Part shown: positions 35,798-44,292 of the stretch, piece by piece
Layout of the letters: each line of letters opens with the position of its first letter
Numbering within the stretch: the first letter of the stretch is position 1
Source: Pseudomonas sp. S31
GTDB taxonomy: Bacteria; Pseudomonadota; Gammaproteobacteria; Pseudomonadales; Pseudomonadaceae
Assembly (NCBI RefSeq): GCF_016648105.1
Contig: NZ_JACVVE010000017.1
Coordinates: 1 to 64,000 of the forward strand
DNA: 64,000 nucleotides
Reading direction: 5' to 3'
Program-made: the position numbers and the translations under genes
Notes under the pieces: model-generated
Seen by the model: only the letters and a program-made list of their open reading frames with translations
Databases searched by the model: none
Told to the model about the DNA's origin: nothing

Positions 35798-35883
35798 AAA
35801 AAAAAGGCGCCTGGAGCCGAAGCTCCAGGCGCCTTTGCCTGTATTCATCACGGTGTGGGGCCCGGGATGGTCGCCGTTGACCA
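35798..35883 (-). promoter_or_regulatory. nirBD leader: NasT/ANTAR antiterminator and terminator
   Basis: The leader contains, in transcript order, stem P1 UGGUC-[AACGGC]-GACCA (35868-35883), stem P2 CAGGC-[AAAGGC]-GCCUG (35826-35841) and a 15-bp terminator stem with UUCG loop and eight U (35798-35836). Both hexaloops have A at position 1 and G at position 4, the ANTAR-protein recognition rule. P2 shares bases with the upstream arm of the terminator, so the two exclude each other. NasT bound to P1-P2 would allow read-through into nirB. Confidence 0.85.
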
Positions 35884-35908
35884 GTGGGCTTTGTTGTATC
35901 TGGGGTAA

Positions 35909-35924
35909 AGCAGGGAGTGTGCCA
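35909..35924 (-). promoter_or_regulatory. Sigma-54 promoter of nirBD
   Basis: TGGCAC-ACTCC-CTGCT on the minus strand has GG and GC separated by exactly 10 bp, matching the RpoN -24/-12 consensus. It would start a ~115-nt leader. NtrC control under nitrogen limitation is expected. Confidence 0.78.
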
Positions 35925-35941
35925 AGTGGGGTGCCCATTAC

Positions 35942-36026
35942 GGCCTCTTCGCGGGTAAACCCGCTCCTACAGGGGGTTGCGCTGGCTTCGCTACCTTGTA
36001 GGAGCGGGTTCACCCGCGAAGAGGCC
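35942..36026. repeat. REP inverted pair
   Basis: Arms at 35942-35972 and 35995-36026; the cores differ slightly (GGTAAACCC left, GGGTTCACCC right), so the pair is a hybrid of two REP subtypes. It separates the nitrate reductase and nirB transcription units. Confidence 0.9.
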
Positions 36027-36076
36027 ATCGGCATCACTGCACATCTACAGTGCACCCCTCCCCATCCTGGAGCACA

Positions 36077-39000
36077 TCAATACACATCACGCCGATACCG
36101 CTTGGCCTTGCCTAGCCCCTCGACATAGGCCGCAGCCGCCCCCGCATCCATGCCACCATGCTCGGCACCGATTTCGCGCAGCGCCGCATCCACGTCCTTG
36201 GCCATGCGCTGGGCATCGCCACACACATAGAAGTACGCCCCACCCTGCAACCACGCCCACACCTGCGCGCCCTGTTCACGTAGGCGCTGCTGCACATAGA
36301 TCTTCTCGGCCTGGTCTCGCGAGAACGCGGTGTCCAGGCGCAAATGCCCGGCCGCCTGCCAGGCCTGCAATTGCTCCTGGTAATAGAAGTCGGTGGCGGC
36401 GCACTGTTCACCGAAGAACAGCCAGTTGCCACCCTTGGCCCCCCGCGCTTCGCGCTCCTCGAGAAACGCCCGGAACGGCGCGATGCCGGTGCCAGGACCG
36501 ACCATGATCACCGCCGTATCGTCGTCCTCGGGCAAGCGAAAGTGCTTCGACACCTGGGGGAAGATCGCCACCTCCAGCACCTGCGCGCGGTCGGCCAGAA
36601 ACGTCGAGCACACCCCCTTGCGCTGGCCGTAACGCACGGTGGACACGGTCAGGTGCACCTGCTCGGGGTGGGCCAAGGGGCTGGAGCTGATCGAATACAG
36701 GCGTGGCTGCAACGGTTTGAGCAGTTCCAGCCAGGTGGCCAGCGGCAACCGTTGCGGGAAAGCGCGCAGTACATCGGCCAGTTGCCGGCCCCACAGCCAG
36801 CCCTGTAGTTCAGCCTTGCATTCGGGTTGCAGCAGGCGCTGCAAGTCGGGCGCATTGTGGGCGAAGACCTGCAACTGCTGCGGCGTGACCTTGGCGATTT
36901 CCAACTGCGTCTCCAGAGCCTGCGCCAGCGGCATCGTCGGCTGGGCCTTGAGCTCGACCTGGATACTGCCGTCGAGCTGCATCAGGCCGAGCAGTTCTTC
37001 GACCAGCTCGGGGCAGTTGCGCGGCCACACACCCAGGGCATCGCCGGCCTCGTAGGTAAAGCCGCTGCCGGCCAGGTCGAACACCAGTTGGCGCGTCTCC
37101 TTGCTGGCACCGGGGCCATTGAGCACACGATTCTCCAGCAGGCGCGCCGGGTACGGCTGTTGCTTGCCATAGGTCGCGCTCGGGGCCGGGCTGTCGCTCG
37201 CAACTGCGGCAGCGTCGTTGCCCAATTGCGGCAGCAAGGCCTCCAGCCAGGCAGCGAAAGCCTCGTCGTAGTCCGGCTCGCAGTCGACCCGCTGCAGCAG
37301 ACGGCGCCCGCCCAGTTCGGCCAGGCGCTGGTCGAGTTTGCGGCCAAAACCACAGAACTGGTCATAGCTGGAATCGCCCAGGGCCAGCACGGCGTAGGGC
37401 AGGTTGGCGCAGTGGGCACCCTCCTCGCCCTGCAATGCCTGCCAGAACGCCCCGGCACTGTCGGGCGCATCGCCGTCGCCGAAGGTGCTGGCGATCAACA
37501 CCACGCTGGCGGCGCCTTGCAACTGCCGCGGGCTGAGCGAATCCATGCAAGCGAGCTGCACCGCATGGCCGGCGCTGCGCAAGCGTTCGGCGCAACGTTC
37601 GGCCAAGGCCTCGCCATTGCCGGTCTGCGACGCCCACAGCACCTGGTGCCGTACGGGCGCGGCCAGCGCTTCGGGGAGCGAGGCCGGTTGCGCGAACACA
37701 CCCGCCAGCAAGCCATCGACGAACAGCCGACGAGACGGTTCCAGCGGGGCATTGGCCGGCAGGCTGGGCACGCCCTCGGCGCGGGCCTGCTGCAGCCCGA
37801 GCAGGAAGCCTTGCAGGTAGTGGCGCTCTTGCTCGGCCAGCACCGGGGCAGGCAGCGCGTCCAGGCCAAGCAGGCGGGACAGGGTGGCGGTCGGCATGCG
37901 GACAGGCTCCGGCAAGTGGGTGGCGGCGCCCAGGTCAAGGGCGTCGATGCGTTCGCCGGCGACCCGTTCCAGGGCCACGGCGCAGTGTTTGAAGGCCGGC
38001 TGCAGCGACAGCGGGTCGACCGCATCGCAGGTCACGGCATTGATCGCCAGTTGCTCGCCGATCACGTCGTTCCAATGGAACGGCGCGAAGCAGTTGCCCG
38101 GCATCACCCGGGTGCTGAGCCGCGCCGGCAACAGCGCCTGACCGCGGCGTGAACGCACGGCCACCTGGTCCTTGTCGCGCAGGCCCAGGCGCTCGGCATC
38201 GTCGGGGTGGATCTCGACGAAAGGGCCGGGCTCGAGCTTGTTCAGCGCCGGCACCTTGCCGGTCTTGGTCAGCGTGTGCCACTGGTGCTGCACGCGGCCG
38301 GTGTTGAGTACCAGCGGGAACTCGGCGTCGGGCAGCTCGGGGGCCGGCAGCCAAGGGCGGGCAAAGAACCGCGCCTTGCCGCTGGCGGTAGGAAAGGCCA
38401 ACGCGGGCCGATTGCCCTGGGCATCGAGCAACAGGCGTTGACTGCTGCCGTCGTTCTGGTAGCGCAGCGGGCTGCGGTGGTCCGCGCGATCCGGCGCACA
38501 GGGCCATTGCCGAGGGGCCTGGCGCAGCTCGGGATAGCCAATGCCACGCAGGTCGTAGCCGGTGGCGGGGTTCCAGAAGCAGCGGATTTCATCGAACACC
38601 GCCTCGGCATCGGCATAGTCGAAGGCTTCGGCATAACCCATGGCACAGGCGACCTTGGCGATGATCTGCCAGTCGGGCAGGCTCTGCCCAGGCGGCGCGA
38701 CGGCACGTGGCATCAGTGTGAGGTTGCGCTCGCTGTTGATCATCACGCCCTCGCCCTCGGCCCACAGCGCACCGGGCAGAAGGATATCGGCGTAGCGGTT
38801 GGTCTCGGTATCGAGGAAGGCCTCCTGGGTGATCACCAGCTCGGCCTGGCGCAGCCCGTCGATCACCTGCTGACGGTTGGCGACGCTGGCCACCGGGTTG
38901 CTGCAGATGATCCAGCAGGCCTTCACCTCGCCGGCCTTCATCTGCTCGAACAGAGCGATCGTGCCCTCACCACCGTCGGCGCGCAGGCTGCCCGGTGCCA

Positions 39001-40105
39001 GGCCCCACTGTTGTTCGACGAAAGCTCGGTCGGCTGGCACCTGGGCCGAACGCTGGCCCGGCAGGCCCGGCCCCATGTAACCCATCTCGCGACCGCCCAT
39101 GGCGTTGGGCTGGCCGGTCAGCGAGAAAGGGCCGCTGCCGGGGCGGCAGATGGCGCCAGTGGCCAGGTGCAGGTTGCACAGGGCGTTGCTGTGCCAGGTG
39201 CCGTGGATGCTCTGGTTCAGGCCCATCGTCCAACAGCTCATCCATTCGCTGGCGCTGCCGATCCATTCGGCGGCCTGGCGCAGGTCGGCCTCGGCCAACC
39301 CGGTGATGGCGGCAACGCGCTCAGGGGTGTAGTCCGCGAGGAAGGCTGGCAGTTCGTCCCAGCCTTCGGTATGTCGGGCGATGAATTCGGGGTCGGTATG
39401 GCCGTTCTGGTGCAACAGATAGAGCAGCCCGTTGAGCAACGCCAGGTCGCTGCCAGGGCGCACCTGCAGGAACAGGTCGGCCTTGTCGGCAGTGGCGGTA
39501 CGCCGGGGATCGACGACGATCAGCTTGGCGCCGGCCTTGACCCGGTCGAGCAGGCGCAGGAACAGGATCGGATGGCAGTCGGCCATGTTCGCGCCGATCA
39601 CCAGGAACACCTCGGCGTGCTCGAAATCCTGATAGCTGCCCGGCGGGCCGTCGGCGCCGAGCGAGAGCTTGTAGCCGGTGCCGGCGCTGGCCATGCACAG
39701 CCGCGAGTTGGACTCGATATGGCGGGTACCGATGAACCCTTTGGCCAGTTTGTTGGCCAGGTACTGGGCCTCCAGCGACATCTGCCCGGACACGTACAGC
39801 GCCACGGCGTCGGGCCCATGGCTGTCGATGATATCGCGCAGGCGCTGGGCGGCTTGGGCGATGGCCTGGTCCAACGGGCTGCGCACCGGCTCCTGGCTGC
39901 GCTGCTGGCGGACGAACGCGTCCTCCATGCGACCGCGAGTCAACGGCAGGTGGGCAGTCAGGCCCTTGGTGCAGAGGCGACCGAAATTGCTGGGGTGCTG
40001 CTTGTCGCCACTGATCTTGCTCACCTTGCCGTCGGCCACGGTCATGACGATGCCGCAACCGACGCCGCAGTAAGGGCATACGCTGCGTACTTCGCGGGTG
40101 GTCAT
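36077..40105 (-). CDS. nasA: Assimilatory nitrate reductase fused to CysJ-like flavoprotein reductase
   Basis: A 1342-residue fusion that should reduce nitrate to nitrite using NADPH without a separate reductase. The N-terminal [4Fe-4S] ligands are Cys10, Cys13, Cys17 and Cys45, followed by a molybdopterin domain to about residue 700. A flavodoxin domain follows (SQTGNGE near residue 825), then an FAD domain (RLYSISSSPLAHPEQVHL near 1138) and an NADPH domain (GPGTGIAPFRAFLEE near 1205), as in sulfite reductase CysJ. The symbol nasA is used loosely. It has its own sigma-54 promoter and ANTAR leader. Such fusions are, as I recall, found in the P. putida group. Confidence 0.92.
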   Translation of the reverse strand: MTTREVRSVCPYCGVGCGIVMTVADGKVSKISGDKQHPSNFGRLCTKGLTAHLPLTRGRMEDAFVRQQRSQEPVRSPLDQAIAQAAQRLRDIIDSHGPDAVALYVSGQMSLEAQYLANKLAKGFIGTRHIESNSRLCMASAGTGYKLSLGADGPPGSYQDFEHAEVFLVIGANMADCHPILFLRLLDRVKAGAKLIVVDPRRTATADKADLFLQVRPGSDLALLNGLLYLLHQNGHTDPEFIARHTEGWDELPAFLADYTPERVAAITGLAEADLRQAAEWIGSASEWMSCWTMGLNQSIHGTWHSNALCNLHLATGAICRPGSGPFSLTGQPNAMGGREMGYMGPGLPGQRSAQVPADRAFVEQQWGLAPGSLRADGGEGTIALFEQMKAGEVKACWIICSNPVASVANRQQVIDGLRQAELVITQEAFLDTETNRYADILLPGALWAEGEGVMINSERNLTLMPRAVAPPGQSLPDWQIIAKVACAMGYAEAFDYADAEAVFDEIRCFWNPATGYDLRGIGYPELRQAPRQWPCAPDRADHRSPLRYQNDGSSQRLLLDAQGNRPALAFPTASGKARFFARPWLPAPELPDAEFPLVLNTGRVQHQWHTLTKTGKVPALNKLEPGPFVEIHPDDAERLGLRDKDQVAVRSRRGQALLPARLSTRVMPGNCFAPFHWNDVIGEQLAINAVTCDAVDPLSLQPAFKHCAVALERVAGERIDALDLGAATHLPEPVRMPTATLSRLLGLDALPAPVLAEQERHYLQGFLLGLQQARAEGVPSLPANAPLEPSRRLFVDGLLAGVFAQPASLPEALAAPVRHQVLWASQTGNGEALAERCAERLRSAGHAVQLACMDSLSPRQLQGAASVVLIASTFGDGDAPDSAGAFWQALQGEEGAHCANLPYAVLALGDSSYDQFCGFGRKLDQRLAELGGRRLLQRVDCEPDYDEAFAAWLEALLPQLGNDAAAVASDSPAPSATYGKQQPYPARLLENRVLNGPGASKETRQLVFDLAGSGFTYEAGDALGVWPRNCPELVEELLGLMQLDGSIQVELKAQPTMPLAQALETQLEIAKVTPQQLQVFAHNAPDLQRLLQPECKAELQGWLWGRQLADVLRAFPQRLPLATWLELLKPLQPRLYSISSSPLAHPEQVHLTVSTVRYGQRKGVCSTFLADRAQVLEVAIFPQVSKHFRLPEDDDTAVIMVGPGTGIAPFRAFLEEREARGAKGGNWLFFGEQCAATDFYYQEQLQAWQAAGHLRLDTAFSRDQAEKIYVQQRLREQGAQVWAWLQGGAYFYVCGDAQRMAKDVDAALREIGAEHGGMDAGAAAAYVEGLGKAKRYRRDVY

Positions 40106-40129
40106 GGGTGGTCTCCCCTTCAGGAACGG

Positions 40130-40221
40130 AAAAAGGCGCCGGCTGCCCCGGCTTGCTTGGCAAGCGGGGCAACACGGCGCCTTTGTCGTGAGTGTGTGAG
40201 GGCTATCGGCGTTGATGGCCC
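40130..40221 (-). promoter_or_regulatory. Nitrate reductase leader: NasT/ANTAR antiterminator and terminator
   Basis: Transcript order: P1 (40200-40221) is GGGC/GCCC plus AUC/GAU around hexaloop AACGCC; P2 (40173-40190) is CACGAC-[AAAGGC]-GCCGUG with one A-C mismatch; a terminator (40130-40184) with outer stem AAAGGCGCCG/CGGCGCCUUU ends in five U. Both hexaloops have A1 and G4, and the P2 loop is identical to that of the nirB leader. P2 overlaps the terminator's upstream arm. The Shine-Dalgarno AAGGGGA follows. Confidence 0.83.
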
Positions 40222-40237
40222 TGGATGAGTGGGATTG

Positions 40238-40253
40238 AGCAAATAATGGGCCA
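40238..40253 (-). promoter_or_regulatory. Sigma-54 promoter of nitrate reductase gene
   Basis: TGGCCCATTATTTGCT on the minus strand has GG-N10-GC spacing and the TTTGCT -12 element of RpoN promoters. Start of transcription is expected near 40227, giving a ~120-nt leader. Confidence 0.78.
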
Positions 40254-40261
40254 GCAGGGCC

Positions 40262-40354
40262 GGCCTCTTCGCGGGTGAACCCGCTCCTACAGATACGGTG
40301 CAGTTTTCAGGCCTGTGATGATCCTGTAGGAGCGGGTTTACCCGCGAAGAGGCC
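40262..40354. repeat. REP inverted pair
   Basis: Arms at 40262-40292 and 40323-40354, again a hybrid (GGTGAACCC left, GGGTTTACCC right), between the divergent nitrate reductase and map genes. Confidence 0.92.
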
Positions 40355-40443
40355 GGCACGGCAACGCACCACACGGTGGCAACCCACAGCCCCATGGCGC
40401 TATGCTGGGGCAAACTCCAGTACGAGCAACCACCCTCCCCCTT

Positions 40444-41220
40444 ATGTCCCAGGTGATCCTCAAGACCCCCGAACAACTCGACCTGATGCGCCGCGCCGGC
40501 CAGCTGCTGGCCCAGGTGTTCGCCGAACTCGACGGCTTCATCCGCCCCGGCGTGACCACGATGCAGATCAACGACCGCGCCGATGCGTTCATCGTCGAGA
40601 CCCTCAAGGCCCGCCCCGCGAGCAAGGGCCAGTACGGCTTTCCCTACTCACTGAACACCTCGGTCGACCATGTGGTCTGCCATGGCATCCCCAAGGCCGA
40701 CGAGGTGTTGCAGGAAGGCTCGATCATCAACGTCGACATCACCCTCGAACAGGGCGGCTATATCGCCGATTCGTCGAAGATGTACCGCATCGGTACTATC
40801 AGCGACGAGGCCACGCGCCTGGTCGACACTACCTACGACGCCTTGTGGAAAGGCATCGAGCAGGTGCGTCCCGGGGCGACCCTGGGTGACATCGGTCACG
40901 CCATCCAGGCCCATGCCGAAGCGGCGGGCTACAGCGTGGTACGCGAGTACTGCGGCCATGGCATCGGCCAGCAGATGCACGAAGGGCCCGAGGTGCTGCA
41001 CTTCGGCCAGCGCGGCATGGGTATGAAGCTCAAGCCAGGCATGGTGTTCACCATCGAGCCGATGATCAACCAGGGGGGGCGCGGCACGCGCACATTGAAG
41101 GATGGCTGGACGGTGGTGACCCGCGACCACGCGCTGTCGGCGCAGTGGGAACATACGGTGGCGGTGACCGAGGATGGGGTCGAGGTGCTGACGTTGCGCG
41201 AGGAAGAGCGTCGTCGTTGA
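40444..41220 (+). CDS. map: Methionine aminopeptidase, type I
   Basis: A 258-residue metalloprotease that removes N-terminal methionine. Conserved metal ligands are visible in NVDITLEQGGYIADSSKM (two Asp), YCGHGIG (His) and TIEPMINQG (Glu), with a last Glu near the C-terminus in SAQWEHTVAV. ATG at 40444 is used because it opens the family's usual N-terminus (VILKTPEQLDLMRRAG). Pseudomonads usually have another map next to rpsB, so this may be a second copy. A partial REP-like stretch follows at about 41244-41270. Confidence 0.94.
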   Translation: MSQVILKTPEQLDLMRRAGQLLAQVFAELDGFIRPGVTTMQINDRADAFIVETLKARPASKGQYGFPYSLNTSVDHVVCHGIPKADEVLQEGSIINVDITLEQGGYIADSSKMYRIGTISDEATRLVDTTYDALWKGIEQVRPGATLGDIGHAIQAHAEAAGYSVVREYCGHGIGQQMHEGPEVLHFGQRGMGMKLKPGMVFTIEPMINQGGRGTRTLKDGWTVVTRDHALSAQWEHTVAVTEDGVEVLTLREEERRR

Positions 41221-41296
41221 CCGCGCGGTGGGGCAGTCCACTCTGTGGGAGTGCCCCGGCAAGGCCGCTTCTGCATCAACCGCGCAAAGCACAAAC

Positions 41297-41322
41297 AAAA
41301 AAAGCGACCCTAAGGTCGCTTT
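41297..41322 (-). terminator. Terminator of tRNA operon
   Basis: Stem AAAGCGACC/GGTCGCTTT with loop CTAA; on the minus strand seven U follow. It lies 45 bp past the tRNA-Asp 3' end. Confidence 0.9.
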
Positions 41323-41366
41323 CTCTGTGGCTTCCGGGTGTTCAGTGGGCCCTGGAAGCTTGAATA

Positions 41367-41443
41367 TGGCGCAGCGGACGGGACTCGAACCCGCGACCCC
41401 CGGCGTGACAGGCCGGTATTCTAACCGACTGAACTACCGCTGC
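41367..41443 (-). tRNA. tRNA-Asp (GTC)
   Basis: A 77-nt cloverleaf on the minus strand. Acceptor GCAGCGG pairs with CCGCTGC, followed by discriminator G and encoded CCA. Anticodon GTC lies in CCTGTCACG, and the T-loop is GGTTCGAGTCC. It is close to E. coli tRNA-Asp throughout. Confidence 0.97.
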
Positions 41444-41456
41444 GCTATACATCGAG

Positions 41457-41532
41457 TGGTGGGTGATGACGGGATCGAACCGCCGACCCTCTGCTTGTAA
41501 GGCAGATGCTCTCCCGGCTGAGCTAATCACCC
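41457..41532 (-). tRNA. tRNA-Val (TAC)
   Basis: A 76-nt cloverleaf on the minus strand. Acceptor GGGTGAT pairs with ATCACCC, then discriminator A and encoded CCA. Anticodon TAC lies in CCTTACAAG and the T-loop is GGTTCGATCCC. It is 13 bp upstream of tRNA-Asp in the same transcript. Confidence 0.97.
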
Positions 41533-41553
41533 TTTCGTCTCGGTGTGGCGCGC

Positions 41554-41582
41554 ATTCTACGGACGACCCGACACCCTGGCAA
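41554..41582 (-). promoter_or_regulatory. Sigma-70 promoter of tRNA-Val/Asp
   Basis: On the minus strand TTGCCA and TAGAAT are separated by 17 bp, followed by a GC-rich discriminator (GCGCGCC) typical of stringently controlled stable RNA promoters. An A/T-rich upstream stretch (about 41585-41612) may be an UP element. Confidence 0.85.
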
Positions 41583-41749
41583 GCACTTTTTTAAACTTTT
41601 TCAAAAAAAATTTGCAGGCCTTTCAAAGACCTAGCGCAGTCGGGCTTTTCTTTCCTTCTATATAGCTGCTGGCCCTCTGACAGGGTTGGCCTGGGACCGC
41701 TGCTCGGAGAATAATGCCCGCCTTATGCATTAAGGAGAGATTGCCCCTC

Positions 41750-42670
41750 ATGTGGTTCAAGAACCTGCTGTCCTACCGCCTGACCCAGGAAGTACCGTTC
41801 GAGGCTGAAGCGCTGGAAGCCGCCCTGGCCACCAAGCCGGCCCGCCCCTGCGCCAGCCAGGAGCTGACCACCTACGGTTTCGTCGCGCCGTTCGGCAAGG
41901 GCGAAGACGCTCCCCTGGTGCACGTCAGCGGTGAATTCCTGCTGATTGCCGCACGCAAGGAAGAGCGCATCCTGCCGAGCAGCGTGGTCAACGACGCGGT
42001 GAAGGAAAAGGTCGAAGAGATCGAGACCGAGCAGATGCGCAAGGTCTACAAGAAGGAACGCGACCAGATCAAGGATGAGATCATCCAGGCCTTCCTGCCG
42101 CGTGCGTTCATCCGCCGCTCGATGATCTTCGCCGCCATCGCTCCGCGCCTGGGCATGATCCTGGTCAACTCGGCCAGCGCCAAGCGTGCCGAAGACCTGC
42201 TCTCGACCCTGCGCGAAGTGATCGGCTCGCTGCCGGTGCGCCCAGCCACGGTGAAGATCGCGCCGAGCGCGACCATGACCGACTGGGTCAAGTCGCAGCA
42301 GGCCGCCGAAGGCTTCTATGTGCTGGACGAGTGCGAGCTGCGTGACACCGCCGAAGATGGCGGCATCGTGCGCTGCAAGCGCCAGGACCTGACCAGCGAG
42401 GAAATCCAGCTGCACCTGAGCACCGGCAAGGTGGTCACCCAGCTGGCCCTGGCCTGGCAGGACAAGCTGTCGTTCGTGCTGGACGACAAGATGGTGATCA
42501 AGCGCCTGAAGTTCGAGGAGTTGCTGCAGGAGCAGGCCGAACAGGATGGCGGCGATGAAGCGGCGCAGCAGTTCGATGCCAGCTTCCAGCTGATGATGAT
42601 GACCTTTGCCGAATTCCTGCCGGTGCTGTTCGAGGCGCTGGGTGGGGAAGAGATTCCGCAAGGGGTTTGA
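41750..42670 (+). CDS. rdgC: Recombination-associated protein RdgC
   Basis: RdgC (306 residues) is a ring-shaped DNA-binding protein that limits RecA activity. The N-terminal [17 protein letters not shown] is typical of the family, and blocks such as [25 protein letters not shown] and [17 protein letters not shown] run through to the normal length. ATG at 41750 is used because AAGGAGAG precedes it and the family N-terminus starts there; an earlier in-frame ATG would add 12 residues. Confidence 0.96.
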   Translation: MWFKNLLSYRLTQEVPFEAEALEAALATKPARPCASQELTTYGFVAPFGKGEDAPLVHVSGEFLLIAARKEERILPSSVVNDAVKEKVEEIETEQMRKVYKKERDQIKDEIIQAFLPRAFIRRSMIFAAIAPRLGMILVNSASAKRAEDLLSTLREVIGSLPVRPATVKIAPSATMTDWVKSQQAAEGFYVLDECELRDTAEDGGIVRCKRQDLTSEEIQLHLSTGKVVTQLALAWQDKLSFVLDDKMVIKRLKFEELLQEQAEQDGGDEAAQQFDASFQLMMMTFAEFLPVLFEALGGEEIPQGV

Positions 42671-42718
42671 GGTCGTTTGAAGTAACGGTGCTGGCCGATG
42701 TTCATCTGGCGCCAGTAC

Positions 42719-42753
42719 CGGCCCCTTCGCGGGACAAGTCGCAGCGAAGAGGC
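42719..42753. repeat. Degenerate REP
   Basis: CCGGCCCCTTCGCGGG and CGCAGCGAAGAGGCC form an imperfect, shortened REP palindrome between rdgC and the SBF transporter. Confidence 0.55.
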
Positions 42754-42795
42754 CCATGAAATTCTCAAAGTTATAAATAGAAAAGGAATTGCCCC

Positions 42796-43761
42796 ATGCG
42801 TGCCCTCGCCGCCTTCAGCCGCTTCGTCGGCAACACCTTCGCCGTCTGGGTGCTGGTGTTCGCCCTCCTGGCCTTCCTGCAACCGCAATGGTTCATCGCC
42901 CTCAAGGTCGCCATCGTGCCGCTGCTGGGGCTGGTGATGTTCGGCATGGGCCTGACCCTCAAGCTCGACGACTTCGCCGCCCTCGCCCGCCAGCCGTGGC
43001 GGGTGCTGCTGGGGGTGGTGGCACACTTCGTGATCATGCCGGGCATGGCCTGGTTGCTGTGCCAGCTGTTCCACCTCCCGCCGGAAATCGCCGTGGGCGT
43101 GATCCTGGTCGGCTGCTGCCCCAGCGGCACCGCCTCGAACGTGATGGTCTGGCTGTCCAAGGGCGACCTGGCGTTGGCGGTGGCCATCGCCGGCGTGACC
43201 ACCTTGCTGGCGCCGCTGCTGACCCCAGCGCTGATCTGGTTCCTGGCGTCGGCCTGGCTGCCGGTGTCCTTCATGGACATGTTCTGGTCGATTCTGCAGC
43301 TGGTGATGCTGCCGATCGTGCTCGGCGTGCTCGCCCAGCGTCTGCTGGGCGAACGGGTGCAGGTAGCGGTCCAGGTGCTGCCGCTGGTGTCGGTGGTGAG
43401 CATCGTGATGATCGTCTGTGCGGTGGTGGCGGCTAGCCAGGCGAAGATCGCCGAGTCGGGCCTGCTGATCATGGCGGTGGTGGTGCTGCACAACAGCTTT
43501 GGCTATTTGCTCGGGTATCTCACCGGCAAGCTGTGCAAGCTGCCGCTGGCCCAGCGCAAGTCGCTGGCGCTTGAGGTAGGCATGCAGAACTCCGGGCTGG
43601 GTGCGGCGTTGGCGGCGGCGCACTTCTCGCCGCTGGCGGCGGTGCCCAGTGCGTTGTTCAGCGTCTGGCACAATATTTCCGGGGCGTTGCTGTCGACCTG
43701 GTTCAGGCGGATGGAAGCGCCTGGGGAAGAGGTAGAGGGCGTGGAACCTGCCCGTCATTGA
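42796..43761 (+). CDS. Bile acid:sodium symporter (SBF) family transporter
   Basis: A 321-residue inner-membrane transporter with about nine to ten helices. Family landmarks are GLVMFGMGLTLKLDDF near residue 48, LVGCCPSGTASNVMVWLSKGD near 105 and the LEVGMQNSGLGAALA block near 260. Bacterial members carry organic anions such as pantoate or 2-keto acids with sodium; the substrate here cannot be read from sequence. It is a single-gene unit followed by a REP pair. Confidence 0.92.
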   Translation: MRALAAFSRFVGNTFAVWVLVFALLAFLQPQWFIALKVAIVPLLGLVMFGMGLTLKLDDFAALARQPWRVLLGVVAHFVIMPGMAWLLCQLFHLPPEIAVGVILVGCCPSGTASNVMVWLSKGDLALAVAIAGVTTLLAPLLTPALIWFLASAWLPVSFMDMFWSILQLVMLPIVLGVLAQRLLGERVQVAVQVLPLVSVVSIVMIVCAVVAASQAKIAESGLLIMAVVVLHNSFGYLLGYLTGKLCKLPLAQRKSLALEVGMQNSGLGAALAAAHFSPLAAVPSALFSVWHNISGALLSTWFRRMEAPGEEVEGVEPARH

Positions 43762-43772
43762 TGTGGGCTGTG

Positions 43773-43856
43773 CCGGCCTTTTCGCGGGCAAGCCCGCTCC
43801 CACAGGTATCCCATGAATGTTCAGAACTGTGGGGGGCTGTGGGAGCGGGCTTGCCC
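43773..43856. repeat. REP pair with truncated right arm
   Basis: The left arm (43773-43805) is complete, whereas the right arm (43837-43856) stops after GCGGGCTTGCCC and runs straight into the promoter region of the guanidinium exporter. Confidence 0.85.
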
Positions 43857-43876
43857 AACCCTCTACGAATGTGCAC

Positions 43877-43957
43877 TATATTGCCCACTGTGAGGACGAC
43901 CTCACGACGCACCGCGTGACCATCCCGGGGACGGCCCCATCCTTCAAAACGATGGAG
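43877..43957 (+). promoter_or_regulatory. Guanidine-II (mini-ykkC) riboswitch with upstream -10 element
   Basis: Two small hairpins carry the diagnostic ACGR loops: P1 GUGAGG-[ACGA]-CCUCAC (43890-43905) and P2 GGGG-[ACGG]-CCCC (43927-43938). A TATATT -10 element at 43877-43882 would start RNA just at P1. Downstream, CCATC (43937-43941) can pair with GATGG (43951-43955), which overlaps the Shine-Dalgarno GGAG and competes with P2. Guanidine binding should stabilise P1/P2 and free the ribosome-binding site of the exporter gene at 43966. Confidence 0.88.
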
Positions 43958-43965
43958 ACGCAATC

Positions 43966-44283
43966 ATGTCCTGGATCATCCTGTTCTTCGCCGGCCTGTT
44001 CGAGGTCGGCTGGGCCGTCGGCCTGAAATACACCGACGGCTTCAGCAAACCCCTTCCCACCGCACTCACCGTTGCGGCCATGGCCATCAGCCTCGGCCTG
44101 CTCGGCCTTGCCATGAAAGAGCTGCCCCTGGGCACCGCCTACGCCATCTGGACCGGCGTCGGCGCGGTGGGCACGGTGATCGCCGGGATCATCCTGTTCG
44201 GCGAGTCGATGGCCCTGGTACGGCTGGTCAGTGTGGCGCTGATCGTGGCCGGCCTGGTCGGCCTGAAAGTCAGCGCCAGCTGA
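43966..44283 (+). CDS. gdx: Guanidinium exporter Gdx (SugE), small multidrug resistance family
   Basis: A 105-residue, four-helix SMR transporter of the Gdx/SugE branch, which exports guanidinium in exchange for protons. The essential glutamate is in [17 protein letters not shown] (residue 13), and the [17 protein letters not shown] helix-2/3 segment is typical of Gdx rather than EmrE. A guanidine-II riboswitch directly upstream supports the guanidinium function over quaternary-amine resistance. Confidence 0.94.
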   Translation: MSWIILFFAGLFEVGWAVGLKYTDGFSKPLPTALTVAAMAISLGLLGLAMKELPLGTAYAIWTGVGAVGTVIAGIILFGESMALVRLVSVALIVAGLVGLKVSAS

Positions 44284-44292
44284 GCCCGCCAG

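Noticed and set aside
33260..35908. Long open frame (about 880 codons) antisense to nirB
   Set aside because: It mirrors nirB in the opposite strand, as often happens in GC-rich coding DNA. Its translation has no domain, and nirB has complete catalytic motifs. Similar long frames opposite minD, the MscS-type channel, the binding protein, nitrate reductase, prc and the 49-kb transporter were rejected for the same reason.
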